Assembly: GCA_026008535.1 (NCBI GenBank)
Contig: BRKX01000011.1
Coordinates: 48,406,183 to 48,470,182, forward strand
DNA: 64,000 nucleotides
From: Perilla frutescens
Taxonomy: Eukaryota > Streptophyta > Magnoliopsida > Lamiales > Lamiaceae
Direction: 5' to 3'
Numbering within the stretch: position 1 is the first letter of the stretch; every line of letters starts with the position of its first letter. Both the position numbers and the translations under genes were made by a program. The notes under the pieces are model-generated. The model was not told the origin of the DNA and ran no database searches. It saw nothing but the letters and a program-made list of their open reading frames with translations. Below, in pieces: positions 12,431-24,477 of this stretch.

Positions 12431-15400
12431 ATGAGCACACGCTCAAAAGGAGAACCACTTCAACCTTTTGATCCTGAGATCGAAGCTACTGTTCGTCACC
12501 AGAACGCAAGGAGAAGAAGAGGAACAATGACGGATCAATAAGCAGCCCCTGTCACGGCTGAGCAGATGCGTCAGATGCAACAACAACTCACAGAAATGCA
12601 ACAGAGATTCCGAGAGCAAGAGGAAGCTAGAGCAGCTGCTCCGGCGCCTATTAATTAGTTGTTTACACCAGTGCTGAATCATGGTCAAGTTCCGGGCCCC
12701 GGGATCAATGCAAACAATTTTGAACTGAAGTTAGGCTTGATAGGAATGGTCCAACAGTACCAGTATGGGGGGCACAAGACGGAGAATTCGAATGCGCACC
12801 TTCAACAATTCCTGGAGATTTGCAGCACCATAAAGATGAATGGGGTATCGGATAACTCTATCCGGCTTCGCCTGTTCTCGTTCTCGCTAAGGGATGCTGC
12901 CAAGGATTGGTACCATTCATTGGATCTTAGCACAGTCGACATCTGGGAGGCTCTAGCACACAAATTTCTTCATAAGTTCTTCCCTCCCGGTTTGACTTTG
13001 AAACTGAAAGGCGAGATCACCCAGTTTCGCCAATATGATGATGAGAATATGTATGAAGCTTGGGAGCGGTTTCGAGAGCTACTTAGGAAATGTCCTAATC
13101 ATGAATTTGGGATAGATCATCAGGTGTGCATCTTCTACAACGGATGCGACATGGAAGTGAAGAGGCTTCTGGATTCCTCGGCAGGTGGATCCCTACTTAA
13201 CAAGGGACATGATCAGGCCGTATCTATCATAAAAGACATGGCCACAAACAGTTACCAATGAACCAACGATCGACAGGTGAAGATCATGAGGAAAGTTGCT
13301 GCAGTAGAGGACACTGATCCTATTTCTTAGCTGGCTACCCAACTTTCGACATTGAATGCTACCATCAACAGTCGATTTGATGCCATGACATGCACGGGTG
13401 TAGAGAACCCCGTATGAAACACTATGGAAGATGTAAATTACGTTAATCAGCGTGGCTATGGGAACAACAGTCACAATTACCGAGGTGGGAATCAGTTCTA
13501 CCAAGGTAATCGTTCTAACCTTTCTTATGGAAATCCCAATGCCGCACTGCAGCCTCCACCTGGATTTTCCGTGACTAACGGAATGATTGATGAAGAAAAG
13601 AAGCCGAAGTTGGATGAACTTCTGATGGCTTTTATGGGCAAGACCGAGAAATATATGGGCGAGTCTCAAACTCGAGTTGAGAAGCTAGAAAATGCTGTTG
13701 GAGCTATGGGTACTTAAATGAAGATGTTCGAGAAGCAGTTGGGACAATTGGCTACAGTGGTGGGAAATCAGCATCAGCCAGGCCAATTCCCTAGTAATAC
13801 CACTGTGAATCCAAAGGAGCAATGCAAGGCCATACAATTGTGAAGTGAAACTTCTTATGAATGGCCTAAGAACCCCGAGCATACATCCACTCCTGAAGAC
13901 GAGAATGAAAAGATAGATGAGGATTCGGAACATTCAGTTCCAAACACTGGTGGACCTACAATGCCACCACCATCGTCTCCTCCAAGGGCCCCTGCTCCTA
14001 AATCATCTTCTGTTCCCATTCCTTATCCTCAGAGGTTTCAAAAGAAGAAAAATGATGAACAATTCTCCAAATTTTTGGAGATTTTTCGAAAGGTGCAAAT
14101 TAATATACCTCTGGTGGAGGCTCTACAACAGATGCCGAGTTATGCCAAGTTCCTCAAAGATGTCATTTCGAAGAAGAGGAAGTTGGGGGATTATGCCACT
14201 GTGAATCTCTCTGAAAATTGCAGTGCTCTCATTCAGAAGAAGCTTCCAGCTAAGCTTAAGGATCCCAGAAGTTTCACTATTTCCATCACCATTGGAGGAG
14301 ATCATACTGGAAAGGCTCTATGTGATTTAGGAGCCATCATCAATCTCATGCCCTTGTCGTTCTTTTAGAAGTTGAACATCGGAAAGATAAAGCCCACTAC
14401 CATTTGTCTTCAGATGGCCGATCGATCCGTGACTCATCCACGGGGGATAGTAGAAGATGTCCTGGTAAAAGTCAACGAGTTCATTTTTTCCGTTGACTTT
14501 GTGGTCCTAGATATGGAAGCAGACTCTGAGGTCCCACTCATTTTGGGACGCCCGTTTCTCAATACGGGCAAGGCTTTGATCGATGTAGCCAAGGGGGAAT
14601 TAACGCTTCGTGTTAATGATGAGAGTGTTACCTTCTCTCTATTCAAAGCTATGCAGTTCCATAACAAGGAAGATGCTCAACAAATCGAGGAGTGCAAAGT
14701 GCTTCAAGTGGTAGATTCATGCATTGACATGAACGATTTCATGGCACCGAGGGAGTCCTTGGAGCAAGCTTTGCTCCAATCTTATTTTCATAAAAATAAA
14801 TTCATATTTAATGATTTGGATTTAACCGATATAATTGCTGAGTTGAATTCTTTGCAGGAAATCCTAAGACGAGGGTCCAAGTTTCTCCCACTAAGGGACG
14901 AGGGTGAAAAGGCCAAGGATGGAGAGCCAACTATGCCTAAAAAGATGGAGTTGAAACCGTTGCCTGCCTATCTCAAGTATGCCTTTCTAGGCGAAAATGA
15001 CACTAAACCGGTAATCGTTTCTGCCTACCTTTCTGAATCTCAGTTGGATAGCCTTTTGCGTGTCTTGAGGAAGTATCAAAGTGCTATAGGTTGGTCTATT
15101 TCTGATTTGAAAGGGATTAGCCCGTCGATATGCATGCATAGGATTTTACTTGAGGATGATTATAAAACCCGTGTGCAAAATCAACGTAGGTTAAATCCCA
15201 TAATGCAAGAGGTTGTGTGAAAAGAGGTGTTGAAATTAATGGATGCGGGGATCATTTTTGCTATCTCTGATAGCGAGTGGGTTAGCCCTACTCAAGTTGT
15301 GGCTAAAAAGGGGGGCATGACTATGGTAGAGGGTGAAGGGAAAGAAATGATTGCTACTAGAGTTGTTACTGGTTGGCGTGTGTGTATTGATTATCGCATG

Positions 15401-17842
15401 TTGAATGCTGCCACTAGAAAGGATCATTTCCCTCTTCCCTTTATTGATCGGATGTTAGACAGATTAGCTGGGTATGAGTATTATTATTTTTTAGATGGCT
15501 ATTTTGGTTATAATCAGATTATAATTGTTCCTGAGGATCAATAGAAGACTGCGTTTACATGCCCTTATGGTATTTTTGCTTATCGTTATATGTCTTTTGG
15601 TCTATGTAATGCCCCAACTACTTTTCAGAGATGCATGATGGCTATTTTTCACGGGTTGATTGAAAATATCATGGAAGTTTTTATGGATGATTTCTCTATC
15701 TATGGAAATTCCTTTGATAATTATTTAGCCAATTTAACTCAAGTTTTGTAGAGATGTGAGGATACCAACCTCGTCCTTAATTGGGAGAAGTGCCATTTTA
15801 TGGTACGGGATGGTATAGTATTGGGACATAAAGTGTCTTCTGCAGGTCTGGAGGTTGATCGTGCCAAGATTGTCGCCATCAAGAAGTTACCACCTCCTAC
15901 CAATGAGAAGTCCATGAGAAGTTTTCTTGGCCGTGCCGGATTTTATAGGCGCTTCATTCGGGATTTTTCCAAGATAGCTAAGCCTCTTAATCATTTATTA
16001 GAAAAATCTGTTGCATTTAACTTCTCTGATGAGTGTTTGCAGGCCTTTGAGACGTTAAAGAAGGCTTTGGTGAGTGCACCTATACTGATCACTCCTGACT
16101 GGTCGCAGCCCTTCGAAATTATGTGTGATGCCAGTGATGTTGCTGTGGGCGCAGCTTTGGGACAAAAACGAGACAAGCTATTTCGTGTAATCTACTATGC
16201 CAGTCGTACTTTAGACTCGGCACAAGTAAATTACACGACCACCGAGAATGAGTTATTAGCAGTTGTTTATTCTTTTAATAAATTTCGTGCTTATCTTATT
16301 AGTGCTAAAACGATTGTTTATACTGATCATGCTGCGTTGCGATACTTGTTTGATAAGAAGGATGCTAAGCCTCGTTTAATTCGCTAGATTTTATTACTGC
16401 AGGAATTTGATCTCGAAATTCGAGATCGGAAAGGGTGTGAGAATGTGGTTGCGGACCACTTGTCTCGATTAGAGCACCCTGTGGATGATGAAGAGGCTCA
16501 CGTGCCAATCAACGAGAAGTTTCCCGATGAGCAGCTTTTCGCAGTACAATCTCAAGCTTTGTGGTTTGCTGACTTTGTCAATTTCTTTGCTGCTAATGTG
16601 CCACCACCGGATTTGTCTTCACATCAGAAAAAGAAATTTTTCCATGATGTGAAGTTCTACATGTGGGATGACCCGTACCTGTTCCGGCGTTGCTCGGACA
16701 TTGTCATCCGCCGTTGTGTGCCTCAAGAAGAATGGAGGCCAATCTATTTGCAGTGCCATGCTTCGCCGAGTGGTGGCCATTTCTCAGCCAATCGTACCGC
16801 TTTCAAGATATTACAAAGTGGTTTCTATTGGCCTTCTTTGTTTAAGGATTGCCATGAGTTCACCCGGGAGTGTGACAAATGCCAAAGAATGGGGGGACTC
16901 TCCAAGAAAAATGAAATGCCACTCACAAATATTGTGGAAGTCGAGTTATTTGATGTGTGGGGCATCGACTTCATGGGCCTCTTTTCAGTCTCTTCAAGCG
17001 GTTTTCAATACATTTTGCTAGCCGTGGACTATGTCTCGAGGTGGGTCGAAGCCATTCCAACAGTCACCAATGATTCTCGGGTCGTCATCAGCTTTCTGAA
17101 GAAGCTGTTCTCTCGTTTTGGAACACCAAGAGCTCTACTAAGTGATGGGGGAACACACTTCTGCAACAAGCCCCTGGAGTCATTATTGGGCAAGTATGAG
17201 ATCAAGCACAAGGTCACTACATCGTACCACCCACAAGCAAATGGGCAGGTCGAGTTAGCTAATCGGGAGATAAGGCAAATTCTGGACAAGACGGTGAATA
17301 TCAATAGAAAGGATTGGGCCGGGTTGCTTGATGATGCACTTTGGGCATACCGGACTACTTACAAGACGCCGTTAGGAATGTCTCCATACCAGCTACTCTT
17401 TGGGAAGTCCTGCCATTTGCCAGTTGAGTTAGAGCATAAATCTTATTGGGCGGTGAAACAGCTGAACCTCGATTTCAAGACAACGGGGACTAAGAGAGTG
17501 CTCCAGCTCAATGAGCTCGATGAATTCCGCACGGAGGCCTTTGAAAAGTCGTTGCTTTACAAACTGCGCACCAAGACGTTCTACGATCGGATGATTGTTC
17601 AAAGGGAGTTATTACCTGGTGATAACGTTTTATTATTTAACTCTCGTTTGAAATTATTTCCAGGAAAGTTGAGGTCCAAGTAGTCGGGTCTTTTTGTGAT
17701 AAAAAAGGTACTTCCCGGTGGTGCGGTTCAACTCTTATCACATACGGGGGAGCTGTTTACTGTCAATGGCCATAGGGTCAAGAAATATTACAGCCCGGAG
17801 CAAAGACACGAGGTGTCTCACATCAAGTTGTTGAAGCCCTAA
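12431..17842 (+). pseudogene. Athila-type gag-pol polyprotein, one frame with 13 premature stops
   Basis: From ATG 12431 to TAA 17840 the whole gag-pol is one frame of about 1,800 codons with no frameshift. Gag core is around 12690-13250 (YEAWERFRELLRKCP). The aspartic protease is around 14280-14620 with DLGA as active site; reverse transcriptase about 15050-15800 with FMDD; RNase H about 16100-16380 (CDAS, ENEL, TDHAAL); integrase about 16740-17420 with an HHCC finger (GGHFSANRT, CDKCQRM) and catalytic D, D, E in GIDFMG, LSDGG and NGQVELANRE. In-frame stops are at 12539, 12656, 13259, 13328, 13415, 13715, 13841, 14366, 15218, 15542, 15749, 16385 and 17681. Most can be explained by a single C-to-T or G-to-A change. 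Not functional as read. Confidence 0.93.
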
Positions 17843-18179
17843 GTTGCACGATCGTCTGGCTGTCGACGTTAAATGCAGCACTTATTGGGAGGCAACCCAA
17901 TGGTTTTCATTTTATTTTATATAGTCTTTTTGGTTTTTCTTTGTTTTGTTTCCTGTGTTGATGTCTTTTTTGCTGAGTTTTGTAGGTGATTTCTGAGGGA
18001 GTGATTGAATGATGATAAAAGTGTCCCAAGTAACCTTCAATACGTGTGTCCCACGTATTAGGCATGCGCAAAGAAAGTTGTGATTGGGGTCGGTTGTATC
18101 TTTACTTGGGGTCTTTTCTCGTACTTTCGATCATATCCAATCTCAATTTTCGAAGAACAGCGACGGATCGAAGGCCGTT
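17843..18179 (+). other. Pol-to-tract spacer of element 1
   Basis: Non-coding sequence after pol. Its middle (around 17980-18015, TTTTGTAGGTGATTTC...GTGATTGAATG) weakly resembles LTR sequence around 10970-11010, in the same order relative to the CG-rich tract. Confidence 0.4.
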
Positions 18180-18460
18180 TAGTTCGTCGGATTGCGCTGA
18201 AGGATTTTCGCGACTCAATTCGCGAGTCCGGACTCGCGAATGAGGTCGCGAATGATAAGTGGGCCGTTTTCTGTCGAATCGCGACAGAGAGGGGGATTGC
18301 TAAGGCAAAATTCGCGATTGGGTCGCGAATCTGGATCCCGGTAGCGAATCCACGTGTACGCCAGATGCTGACTGGGTCGTAAATTTTCCAAGGTGGACTA
18401 AAGAAAATTCGCGACCTCAATAGCGGTCGCAAGCGAGTTCGCGAATCCTATGCTGACGTG
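18180..18460 (+). promoter_or_regulatory. Internal LTR-like CG-rich tract, candidate second promoter
   Basis: Repeats the CG-rich portion of the element's own LTR. About 65 bp at 18228-18293 align with LTR sequence at 11142-11207: CTCGCGAATGAGGTCGCGAA against GTCGCGAATGAGATCGCGAA, followed in both by GGGCC, a Tyr-rich spacer and TCGCGACAGAGA. It is followed by a pyrimidine-rich leader, a splice donor, an intron and the post-pol ORF. The similarity is read directly; promoter activity is inferred from the position of the same tract upstream of the LTR transcription start. Confidence 0.55.
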
Positions 18461-18574
18461 GCGACGCGGAAATTGGTTTTATCTCTCTTTTCTCTCACTT
18501 TTCACCCACATCTCCTTCTCACTTCACTCACACACGCACACACACAAATTTCTTCTCCAAATTCGGCATTCAAG

Positions 18575-19143
18575 GTATGTTTTCTACCCATCAAACTTAT
18601 GTTTTTCGATTACCCATCACGTGTAGGTATGGATTTCATGAGTTCTAGGCAAAATCTATGGATAAATTGGCATACCCATGTTTTAGGTTTTGCAAGTTCA
18701 AATTTGGGATTTTCTTGTGTTTTTTGGCTAAATATTCCAATTAATGACCCAATTCACCCCTACATTGTTGCCCAAGCATGTATACGTGAGGATTTGATTG
18801 CATTTGATGCTATTCGTAGTATGTGTTGGGAGTAGGTTAAGAACATGGAGACATTTTGGGGATAAATCCTTATTTTGCTTTGTTCTTAATGTGCAAATTG
18901 TTTTGGTGGTGTTGATATGTGTTCACACTCGAACTGTCGTCTATCTTGTGCTTCATTTTTTGAAATTTTGTGGTTTTGTGTGGTGATTGCGGGATTGTAG
19001 ATGATTTTCCATGCTAGTTTAGATTGATGAAATTGGGGGATGTTTTTGTTGACAACTTGCTTTTATGCAAGTTTGGGGGGAGCCATGCTCATCTTGTGGT
19101 GTTAGTTTGCATAGTGTGGTTTTGATTGGAACATCTTTTGCAG
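18575..19143 (+). other. Predicted leader intron of the post-pol ORF (element 1)
   Basis: Donor CAAG/GTATGTTTTC at 18575 and acceptor TTTTGCAG at 19143, with T-rich sequence between. The acceptor lies 8 bp before the ATG at 19152. Element 2 has the same arrangement, which makes chance less likely. Splicing is a prediction. Confidence 0.55.
19069..19082 (+). other. Polypurine-tract-like site within the leader intron
   Basis: AAGTTTGGGGGGAG, nearly the same as the true polypurine tract at 22253-22265. First of three such sites in element 1. Confidence 0.45.
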
Positions 19144-19151
19144 ATATCACA

Positions 19152-20834
19152 ATGGCTCAAGAACGTCGCCAACGGGTCATTAGTTCCTCTTCGTCCTCTG
19201 AGGATGAAGAACGCGATTATGAGGAAAATCCAGAGGACGAGGAGTACCACTCAGAAGAGGAGGAGTCCGAGGTCGAGTCCCAGTCTGAAAAGGACGGCCA
19301 GTCCGATGAGCAAGAGGATGACTACAACAGTGCTGAGGACGAAGACTATGAACCAGAGCCCAAAGAAGATGATGTTGTTGAGGAATTGGAGCCCGAGTTA
19401 GCTGAGGATGATGAAGAAGGGATGGAACCCGTATACCATCCACACCGGTATGGGATCCGCCTACATACGAAGGAGCAGCAGCACGCCTGGGCCCGTCTGG
19501 CCGGGATGAATATTTATCCCACCAGATACCCTTATGTCGAGACGACTATGGCCCTGGGAATTCATGAAAATGTCTGGGGCCTCATCAATAGAATCGGATG
19601 GAATCACGCCTTGGCCGGTGGATGGTCAACATATCCCATCCTGGTGTATGAGTTCTTGAGTACCTTGGAAGTACAGACGTCCACAATGCGCGGCCCACAC
19701 ACGATGACATTTCAGTTAGGCGGGGTCTCGCGCATCCTCACAGCTGCAGAAGTCAACACCATCTTCCATGTGCCTCCAGGAGGCATCTTCAATGGTTTTC
19801 CAGTTACAGCTAAGGAGTTTTGGCGACAGCTTCAGACGAAGATGACTCGCTTTGATCACAAAAGAGTCAAAGCCTCTATGATGCCGAACCCAGTCTTCAT
19901 GTATCTTCAAAAGATCTTCGCATCGACAGTCTTGGCCCGTCATGAGACATCCGGCATGCGCTTACCCGAAGTCCTGTTTCTCTACTGTATGTTGAGTGCC
20001 CACAACCTCAACTTTGCCGCTTTCTTGATGTAGTAGCTCAAGAGGCAATCTACTCAAGCCACCGATGCAATTGAGATTGGTGGGATGATTACACCCATTG
20101 CTGCACACTTTGGCATCCCTCTGAACCGCTACGGGGCCCTCCCTGAGACTCGCCTCATCGATCTTACCACTTTGAGAAATTCTCGGATGCTGGCCACTCG
20201 CACGGATCGGTTTCTGTTGTACCTGTGCGATTCTCAATGCTTTCTACTACCCAACAGGCCACTCACTACAGTGTCGGATCTTACTGACACTTGAAACTGA
20301 TTAATGGATACACCGGCCCACTGGCACGCGATTGCTGGAGTCGCAAATGAGGACCGAACTAACTTTGAAGTATTTGAGGCTCAAGGGCATGTTCCCTTGG
20401 GAGAGTCGTCTGCTCAGGCCAAGTGTCGAGGCCACACATGGACTAGGAATGAGAGGAGCGAAGATCAATGAGACTCTATCACCCAAATGATGGCCAACAT
20501 GAACATGGCCATTGGCTCGATGAACAACGCCGTTGGCACCTTGAACACAAACTACGGTGCCATGAATGATGCCTTTCAGACGTTGCAGACGGATGTGCAC
20601 GCTATGAGAGGGGAGGTGCACGAGATTCGAGACGTGGTTAGGGGCCTACAGTCGGCACCCGACTACTACCCTCATCTATTTTACGGTGCCGGCCCATCTG
20701 GTCCACACCAGCCCCAAGAGCCCACATCTTCCGGCCGCTCCCAGTCTCAGTCTTACCAGAGACAGATGCCGCCACACTTGTATCCGTACATGCCGTACGG
20801 ATACCCGCCATATCAACCGCCCCCGTCCTCCTGA
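19152..20834 (+). pseudogene. Post-pol (env-position) ORF of element 1, four premature stops
   Basis: A single frame of about 560 codons from ATG 19152 to TGA 20832, with stops at 20031, 20292, 20298 and 20469 and no frameshift. It opens MAQERRQR, then has a Ser run and a very acidic Glu/Asp-rich stretch (about residues 15-95), a globular domain (about 100-380) related to the product of 55056-56824, a shared DTPAH motif, a Met/Asn/Val heptad-like coiled coil (about 440-500) and a Pro/Tyr/Gln/Ser-rich tail. I see no signal peptide and no convincing membrane segment, so it does not look like a classical envelope protein. The globular part recalls the Athila ORF proteins annotated in plant genomes; that match is from memory. 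Function unknown. Confidence 0.75.
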
Positions 20835-20901
20835 TCCGCTGTAAGTGGTTGAGACACCATTTCGTCTTTCTTCAAACTTATTCTTCTTCATTGTGTTGAA
20901 T

Positions 20902-20914
20902 AAGTTTGGGGGGA
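20902..20914 (+). other. Polypurine-tract-like site after the post-pol ORF
   Basis: AAGTTTGGGGGGA preceded by AAT, 68 bp past the ORF stop. Element 2 has the same sequence in the same place (54978-54991). Confidence 0.5.
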
Positions 20915-22252
20915 TGTGCGCTTACGATGTCTCGACTAAATTTGTTTACCTGCATCCTTAGTTAGTTGTTTTCTTAGTTATTTTCTTAGTTAGTTATTTC
21001 TTTTATTTTAGAGTGAAAAAAAAGTGAAAGGATATCGGGAAATATTTTGAATTTGAATTCTGTCTGCCTTAATCTTTTGGGTTTTGAGGAAATTGATCGA
21101 GTTATGTATTGAATTCATGTTGGTGATGATAATTGATGGAAGTGAGGATATGTATGTCTTGAAGTTTATGAGTTCTGATTTGATCACATGTGTACATTTG
21201 AGCTTGATAAGCATGATCAAGACCAATATTTAACCGTGAGTTTTTGTGCCTTAGGGTGATGAACCCATATTTTTCTTGATGTGTGTTGGTCAGCATGTGT
21301 TGATGTCACTAGAACTTGCATGATTCATCACTCGTGATTTGACTATGCTTAGGATTAAAGAAATGATTTTAGGCCATCTTTTCTTATATCTATTTGCCTA
21401 AACACGGTCCCTAAATACACTTACTTCCTTTGTGAACCCCTTTGAGCTTGATCATCATTTTTTTAGAATCCCGTTGTGGTATGAATGATAAAACGTGTGG
21501 ACAATAGGATTGGAGGAAAAGGGAAGAATTGTAATGGGGAATGGTAGAACACTATGAGTGTTAATGGTTGTGAGGTGGTGAGTGTTGTTGGCACTCCAGA
21601 AAAAAAGAAAAAAAAAGAATTTGAAATGAAAGAAAAATTTGAATAAAAAGGATGCCAACAACATAGATGAATGAAGAGAATAACGGACTCAAAGAGTTTG
21701 AAAAAACGTGGTTGTGTGGGAGAAGTGAGTTAGACAAAGTCTAACTTGTGCCTTTGTTAAAGAAAAAAAGGGTGGTGATTAGATTGATTGGTAGAGTTGA
21801 GTTGATAAAGCTGTGAATTTCAGTGATTTTTGCAGGGTTTTTGAGTCACTTTAGCCATATAGTTCAAACCCTAACCCAAAGCCTACATTACAACCCATTT
21901 AAAACACCTATTTGATCTTTAATTCCGGCATGATTTTATTTGAAGAGAGTGGGGAAGAAGTGCAAGCTTATGGTTGATGTTTTCATATGTTTGACGTTCG
22001 ATGAGTGGTTACCTCGATATATATATTTTGTGAGAGTTTTAGTGATATACACATACTTGAGAAGAACATTCGTTTGATGCATGTGTGTTGGGTTTCAAAT
22101 GTGCACGTGGGTGATTTGAAGGACTTATGGATTTTAAGCTTGCGTTTTTCTTACCTCTTGATTTCGTCATTGCTAGATTGTGAGTTGTATGCATGATTTG
22201 TATTGATCCTTGAGTTGAGTCTTGTTCTTTGTTTGAGGACAAACAAACTTCT
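20915..22252 (+). other. 3' non-coding region of element 1
   Basis: About 1.3 kb without coding capacity between the post-pol ORF and the polypurine tract, with an A/G-rich stretch near 21590-21650. The long antisense reading frames here are not supported. Confidence 0.7.
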
Positions 22253-22265
22253 AAGTTTGGGGGAG
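22253..22265 (+). other. Polypurine tract of element 1
   Basis: AAGTTTGGGGGAG directly precedes the 3' LTR, the position where plus-strand DNA synthesis is primed in LTR retrotransposons. Confidence 0.85.
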
Positions 22266-22266
22266 T

Positions 22267-23728
22267 TGATAAACTGAGATTTTACACTGATTTTGATACA
22301 CTTTTGTGTCGAGTTTGAATTGGTTATGGTGTGTTTTATCTCAGTTTATGTGTGTTTTCATGCATTTGGAAGTTTGGTATTACTTGTTTGAATTTTGCAG
22401 GAATTGTACTTGGAAAGATGGTGAATGAACGAAGTATGGAAGTCCCGGAAAATATGTGAAAAAATGGTAGAGAACCGCGGTCCACGTGGCAGCTCGCGGG
22501 TGAAGACCTCGGCCATTAACTGTCGAATCGCGACAGAGGCTGGGGTGCTAAGGGGAAAAGTCACGAGTCGCGAATGAGATCGCGAATCACCAAGGGCCAT
22601 TCACTGTTTGATCGCGACAGAGACGGGGGTCATCTTTGATAAATTCACGACCCGGTCGCGAATATCAGTAGCGGTCGCGAATATTATGACAGCTGGATGC
22701 CACGTGGAGTCGCGACCGACATACTCGGGAGCGAGCTCGTGAATCGTTAAGACGGTGCAGCTGTGGTTTCCTACTTTGGATCAAATTCGTACTTAGTATT
22801 TAAGGGTGGAAATACACGAAAATCACACAGAGAAAACCTTACTGTAAGTTTTGGAGCAGAGAAAAATAACACAAGGAAGCTATCGTGAAGAACAAGCTCT
22901 GGGAATTCGAGGAGTACAAGATTAGAGGCAGATTTAACCTTCCGGGTTTTATTTATTTTTATTCTTGTCTTTCTATGGATATTTGGATTGGATGTTTATT
23001 TATCGGTTTGACTATGGATAACTAAACCCTAGTATTCTAGGGTTGTTTATGACTCAATTAAGAAACTAGTTAATTAATAGAATTCTTTTGTCTATGGTTC
23101 TTTTCATGCTTTAATTATTCTTGTTTTGGATGTTGTTATGTTGATTAATTGGCCATTAATTGATGCAATCAGAGTTGTTAATTCATAATTCGAGAGATGA
23201 GTTTTAGCACGAGATTCTGAATAATTAACTTAATAATTGATAATACTCGAGAGAGTTGAGATTATTTAAGAGAGCTTTTGACCTCTTGATCATTTTGGAG
23301 TTGCATATTAGATAATCAGTGGAGACATTATTATTTAATCTGTAATCAACATTTACAGTACTCTGAGAAGGGACTGTATATACTTGTGTGGTTGCTCTAG
23401 TGTGATTTGAATCTGAATATAGACATGGAATTGTGTTAGTTAAACAGGTGGAGTAGTTGATGATTACACAATCCTAGAATGCGTTTTTTTCTTCTGATAA
23501 TATTACTTGTTATTTTTCTTTTGTTTTATGCTTGTGGTGATTTTATTTATTTTGTTTGGTTAGTTTAGTAAATTTCACACTCATAATCTTGTAGTTTAAA
23601 TAACAGTTGTAGAATAAATAGAATAACTAGTGATTAGATATTGAGTCTCTGTGGATTCGACCTTGTTCACCACTATACTAGAAACCTCACTGTATACTTG
23701 CAGTTTAGGTGAAAATTAATACCGAACA
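22267..23728 (+). repeat. 3' LTR of element 1
   Basis: TGATAAACTGAG to ACCGAACA, 1462 bp, about 98.6% identical by eye to the 5' LTR with one single-base indel in a T run. It better preserves the CG dinucleotides of the CG-rich tract than the 5' LTR. Confidence 0.93.
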
Positions 23729-24477
23729 ATTCAATACCTCAATTGAACATAATCATTTTCGTATGGGCTCAAATTTTTAGGTATATAAATCTATAGATTT
23801 TGTGATTTTCATAAGCAGTGGTTATAATTGTATAATAATTACCCTGAATTATAGAAAATTATTTTTTCTAATAGAGTAAAATATATATGAAGACTTGTTC
23901 TTTCAATGAGATGATTGATCATGATTTTCCGGGCATTATGATTCCATTTACGATGTAAAAAATGTTTAATGGACATTATCAAACATATTGAAGTTTTACA
24001 CTATGACAAAGTTATATATGTGGACCTCATAATTTTATTTATTCTACTTAATTACATGTCCAATTCTTATTAAGAGGTTTTAATAACCAAAATAGTTTGA
24101 ATCTTTGCATGAAATTGCTATTTTAGTGGATTGTTCATAAATTAATAATTTCCTCGTAATTTTAGATCTTAGGTGGAACATTGGCCAATTTGTATACTTT
24201 TTTGAGGCAAATCTTAAATTTAGTCCGATTAAATGAATTAGTGTAGATTAGACATAATGAGACTTGATTAAGTCATTTAGACCATGTTGACAAATTAATC
24301 CAAATTGCAATTTATTATCAAAATCGTGGCTAGACCAGCGACTTTTTTTTTTTTAATTGGAAGAATTCTAAAATAGTTTCAATGATCTGTATCCTAAATT
24401 CATAATAACATATACTGTATTTCGGCGAAATTTTCAATTATGTTCTTAATTTTGGCAAAAATATCTTATTCGCTATG
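23729..24477. other. AT-rich intergenic DNA, no gene seen
   Basis: Right flank of element 1 up to the MULE. No coding or RNA feature recognised. Confidence 0.6.

Larger units (their letters stand above)
10844..23728 (+). mobile_element. Element 1: complete Athila-type Ty3/gypsy LTR retrotransposon
   Basis: Two near-identical LTRs (1463 and 1462 bp), a tRNA-Asp-type primer-binding site, gag-pol in one frame in gypsy order (protease, RT, RNase H, integrase), a post-pol open reading frame and a polypurine tract before the 3' LTR. tRNA-Asp priming and an additional ORF after integrase fit the Athila lineage. I counted about 20 differences between the LTRs (about 1.4%), many of them C/T or G/A changes in CG dinucleotides, so insertion is recent but the copy is dead. 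No matching target-site duplication is visible (GTTTA left, ATTCA right). Confidence 0.93.

Noticed and set aside
13193..13669. Long minus-strand open frame opposite gag
   Set aside because: Shadow of the gag frame on the other strand; the gag reading matches known domains.
12431..17842. Stop-codon readthrough or an altered genetic code in element 1
   Set aside because: Stops of all three kinds occur at sites explained by C-to-T or G-to-A change, and neighbouring host genes use standard stops.
18180..18460. CpG island of a host gene
   Set aside because: The CG richness is explained by similarity to the element's own LTR and it lies inside the retrotransposon.
19152..20834. Classical retroviral envelope gene
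   Set aside because: No signal peptide, fusion peptide or membrane anchor could be seen, despite the env-like position.
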